From: a virus
DNA: 24,835 nt
Reading direction: 5' to 3' (one strand)
Virus record (IMG/VR): IMGVR_UViG_3300029787_000308
Coordinates: 1 to 24,835 of that record
How positions within the stretch are numbered: position 1 is the stretch's first letter; the number at the start of each line of letters is the position of its first letter. The notes below the pieces were generated by a model. It saw only the letters and a program-made list of their open reading frames with translations, made no database searches and was not told where the DNA came from. The position numbers and the translations under genes were made by a program. Shown piece after piece: positions 22,953 through 24,835 of this stretch.

Positions 22953-23117
22953 ATGGATATACATACAGTCTTGGAAATTAGAGATATGAAACAAGCATTG
23001 TCTGACAAAAAGTTTAATCAATGGTTAGACGATGCAATCATATCTTGCGAAATAATTACTGACGAACAATACAAACAACATTTACATCAAGCGAAAAATG
23101 ACAGACCTAGTAAATAA
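22953..23117 (+). CDS. Small acidic hypothetical protein (54 residues)
   Basis: The ATG at 22953 follows the previous stop by two bases, with AAAGGTG upstream. The product (MDIHTVLEIRDMKQALSDKK, then FNQWLDDAIISCEIITDEQY) looks helical and acidic. Its end overlaps the DUF3310 gene by 20 bases. No family recognised. Confidence 0.55.
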   Translation: MDIHTVLEIRDMKQALSDKKFNQWLDDAIISCEIITDEQYKQHLHQAKNDRPSK

Positions 23118-23328
23118 CCCAAGTCATTACACAACTGGTGATATTGAATGTATTGATGCAATAAAAGCATCTATGAGTGAAAAAGAATTTGTCGGATTTC
23201 TAAAAGGTAACGCAATGAAATACATTTGGAGATACGACAAAAAAAAGAAACCGATTGAAGATTTACGGAAGTCGATTTTTTATATTAACAAGCTAATAGG
23301 AGTAATTAACAATGAAAAAGAAAATTAA
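23098..23328 (+). CDS. DUF3310 protein (T7 gp1.7-like)
   Basis: This 76-residue protein matches the DUF3310 pattern throughout: NPSHYTTGDIECIDAI at the start, FLKGNAMKYIWRYDKK in the middle, and IEDLRKSIFYINKLI at the end. The family includes phage T7 gp1.7, a nucleotide kinase acting on dGMP and dTMP. Whether this short stand-alone form is an active kinase is not known. It overlaps genes on both sides. Confidence 0.85.
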   Translation: MTDLVNNPSHYTTGDIECIDAIKASMSEKEFVGFLKGNAMKYIWRYDKKKKPIEDLRKSIFYINKLIGVINNEKEN

Positions 23329-23536
23329 CAAAACACAAAAAGTTGCAGACCATCTTTTGAAGAATAAAAAGATAACTTCGATAGAAGCATTCAAGAAATG
23401 GAATGCGACAAGATTATCATCAATCATCTATAACCTTAGAAAAAAAGGTTACAAGATTGAGAATGAAGAAATGAGAACACCTGACGGAATAAGGTTTGCT
23501 CGTTATGTTTTTAAAGGGATGGATTTCTCATGCTAG
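23312..23536 (+). CDS. Small HTH DNA-binding protein
   Basis: This 74-residue protein has an HTH of the phage HTH_39/55 type: TQKVADHLLKNKKITSIEAFKKW, then TRLSSIIYNLRKKGYKI, a second helix pair and short wing ending YVFKGMDFSC. It is basic at the N-terminus. It may regulate phage genes, for example the two promoters with the shared motif, but that is only a possibility. It overlaps the DUF3310 gene by 17 bases. Confidence 0.7.
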   Translation: MKKKINKTQKVADHLLKNKKITSIEAFKKWNATRLSSIIYNLRKKGYKIENEEMRTPDGIRFARYVFKGMDFSC

Positions 23537-23631
23537 ATAAAATAGAAGCAATATTTGACAAGTTACCTGACTTCGTCAAAGCAATAATAATGATAAGTAT
23601 AATAGCAATATTTTGGGATATTGTTATTTAG
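23530..23631 (+). CDS. Small single-pass membrane protein (33 residues)
   Basis: The ATG at 23530 overlaps the preceding stop. The product (MLDKIEAIFDKLPDFVKAII then MISIIAIFWDIVI) has a short amphipathic N-terminus and a C-terminal hydrophobic segment of about 16 residues. There is no strong ribosome-binding site, so it would depend on coupling to the HTH gene. It is the last gene before the terminator. A holin-like role cannot be excluded, but a single short span is weak evidence. Confidence 0.45.
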   Translation: MLDKIEAIFDKLPDFVKAIIMISIIAIFWDIVI

Positions 23632-23678
23632 TAGGATTAAAACGGTTTGAGATGTTATAAATAACCAATTCCTACGAT

Positions 23679-23715
23679 AAACCCTCTGAGAAGCGATTTT
23701 TGGAGGGTTTTTTTT
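23679..23715 (+). terminator. Rho-independent terminator of the rightward operon
   Basis: AAACCCTC (23679-23686) pairs with GAGGGTTT (23703-23710) over 8 bp around 16 bases. Eight T residues (23708-23715) begin within the 3' arm. It lies 48 bases after the last rightward gene and just before the end of the convergent tail gene. The reverse strand lacks an equal T-run, so it acts mainly rightward. Confidence 0.85.
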
Positions 23716-23764
23716 ACCCTATAGTTTGATATCACTATATAAGATTAAATGCTAAAAAAGGGTA

Positions 23765-24394
23765 TTACAGGACTTCGGAACAAGAGAAACTTAGCTGATA
23801 AAGACTGTTAACGTTAGTTTGCCACCCTAATTCGTCAGAATCCATCCTAGCCACCATCTTTGTATCTGAGTAAGTTACGACATCATCATCGCTTAATGCC
23901 GTCTTCAAACTTGGCTCGATTTGTAATGTTGCATTACCACTAGAATCTGTTGAGATATCTTCTACAATCATATGTAGCTTGGATGTTGCTCCACTACCGA
24001 ATTGAACGTAGTCACCTTTTTTAAATGCAGTACTTTGAGATGCATTCAGTCCATCGACAATAACTGAGTATGCTCCGATAGCATGGTCTCCATTAACAGA
24101 CATTGTTCCTGATGCAGTTCCACTAATTGTTTTTTTATCAGGGTCTCCAATTAAAAAAGTTCCACGTCTACCGTGAAGTTGTGTAAAGAATGCAGTCCAT
24201 GCACCTGCATCTGCTTTAGACATTGGAGGTAAAGTAACAATCGTACTCCATTTTGTACCTTGATATTCTGCGACTTGTTGCACATATGTAAACGGACTTT
24301 CAGTATAACCTGCTGTTCGCATTAACATCCATTCACTTGTTACAAAGTTTGTAGGACTTGTTGGCATCGTTAGAGGGAATGTAGGAAATGCCAT
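23765..24394 (-). CDS. Tail protein following the tape measure (DUF2460-like)
   Basis: This 209-residue protein begins MAFPTFPLTMPTSPTNFVTSE and contains the pattern of minor tail proteins downstream of the tape measure: FTYVQQVAEYQGTKWSTIVTLPPM, AGAWTAFFTQLHGRRGTFLIGDP, and a C-terminal WQTNVNSLYQLSFSCSEVL. The remainder is beta-rich with an SH3/Ig-like segment (AYSVIVDG, KGDYVQFG). It starts directly after the tape-measure stop (TAAATG) with GGAG upstream. The next tail gene in the usual order (5149-5721) is 18 kb away. Confidence 0.7.
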   Translation of the reverse strand: MAFPTFPLTMPTSPTNFVTSEWMLMRTAGYTESPFTYVQQVAEYQGTKWSTIVTLPPMSKADAGAWTAFFTQLHGRRGTFLIGDPDKKTISGTASGTMSVNGDHAIGAYSVIVDGLNASQSTAFKKGDYVQFGSGATSKLHMIVEDISTDSSGNATLQIEPSLKTALSDDDVVTYSDTKMVARMDSDELGWQTNVNSLYQLSFSCSEVL

Positions 24395-24835
24395 TTAAGC
24401 TCCAAAAGTTTTAGCAAACGCACCACCACGAGAACGTTGTTCTGCAACGGCTTGGATAGTCTGTTGTTTAATTGTAGGAAGTAAGTTTAATACTTCTGCT
24501 CTTATACTCGGTACTAGACCAGTAGTGAATGAAATGTTTTGTACTACATTTACTCCACCACCTACCTTTTCGTTAGGAACAATATGACCTGCTGTTTGTG
24601 GAACAAATACTTCTGCACCTCGTTCACCAACTATCGCAGGTTTGTTTGGTGCAATATAACCACCTTTAGCAAATCCTAACATTCCAGTTATGTCTTTAAA
24701 GATACCTGAGAATCCTCCACCATCTCCACCTAAGTTTGCTTTTATAGAATCAAGTAATGGTTTAAGAATTAGCAACTGAACAATCAAGGATACTACTTGT
24801 GAAATTACACCCTGAAAAATATCTTTCATTGCATC
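24395..24835 (-). CDS. Tape measure protein, C-terminal part (cut by window edge)
   Basis: About 146 C-terminal residues are visible. They include a hydrophobic segment (IFQGVISQVVSLIVQLLIL), a Gly-rich stretch (NLGGDGGGFSGIF), and the typical ending FAKGGYIAPNKPAIVGERGAEVFVP, which recurs in lambda-type tape measure proteins. The full protein sets tail length and would extend well beyond the window. An internal ATG at 24829 is probably not the true start, as the frame stays open to the edge. Confidence 0.8.
   Translation of the reverse strand, partial: DAMKDIFQGVISQVVSLIVQLLILKPLLDSIKANLGGDGGGFSGIFKDITGMLGFAKGGYIAPNKPAIVGERGAEVFVPQTAGHIVPNEKVGGGVNVVQNISFTTGLVPSIRAEVLNLLPTIKQQTIQAVAEQRSRGGAFAKTFGA

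Noticed and set aside
23720-23739. TATAGT/ACTATA inverted repeat as a leftward terminator for the tail genes
   Set aside because: The stem is six A/T-rich pairs without a T-run on the minus strand.

Overview
The window is a 24.8 kb piece of a low-GC tailed-phage genome (Caudoviricetes) with an HK97-type head. It carries terminase, portal, prohead protease, HK97-fold capsid protein, a tape-measure fragment, a J-like tail-tip protein, S74-type fibres, an ERF annealase and a DnaB-like helicase. The very AT-rich DNA, the fibre start MALTLHGTVSDNTV, the FDxxTGNFD repeats in the tail-tip protein, the DUF3310 protein and the 2OG-Fe(II) oxygenase suggest an uncultured marine phage. That habitat and any host assignment are inference. 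The tail morphology is probably siphovirus-like. No integrase, lysis gene or tRNA is visible here, although a small repressor-like gene is present.

Layout from right to left. (a) 23765-24835, minus strand: the end of the tape measure and one more tail protein. (b) 19880-23631, plus strand: the early/recombination operon, with a small leader protein, ERF, a possible ssDNA-binding accessory protein, a 2OG-Fe(II) oxygenase, a PD-(D/E)XK exonuclease, DUF3310, an HTH protein and several tiny ORFs. It has an internal promoter at 22339 and ends in a strong terminator at 23679. (c) 19746-19879: a divergent control region with a near-consensus leftward promoter overlapping an inverted repeat. (d) 9945-19745, minus strand: a tightly overlapping operon with Cro/CI-like repressor, HTH replication protein, helicase, a ParB / PAPS-reductase-like / ParB trio, terminase small and large subunits, a multidomain portal, a metallophosphoesterase, a small hypothetical, an HNH endonuclease and a MuF-type head protein. 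(e) 8817-9961, plus strand: a small rightward cassette of unknown genes lying inside the head module. (f) 1-8533, minus strand: prohead protease, capsid protein, small head/connector proteins, a tail-hub protein, an HlyC-like acyltransferase, the J-like tip protein and fibres running out of the window.

The genes form the usual set for replication (helicase, HTH initiator-like protein), recombination (ERF plus exonuclease), packaging (TerS, TerL, portal), head maturation (MuF, protease, capsid protein) and host recognition (tail tip and fibres). The less ordinary parts are: the ParB / ATP-pyrophosphatase / ParB trio, which resembles IbrA/IbrB and, distantly, the DndB/DndC sulfur-modification logic; two adjacent tandem-repeat arrays with 10 bp and 11 bp periods between terS and the first ParB gene; an HlyC/RTX-toxin-acyltransferase homologue in the tail operon in which the usual catalytic histidine appears to be tyrosine; a 740-residue portal with extra C-terminal domains; and a 15-base motif shared by two rightward promoters 13.6 kb apart.
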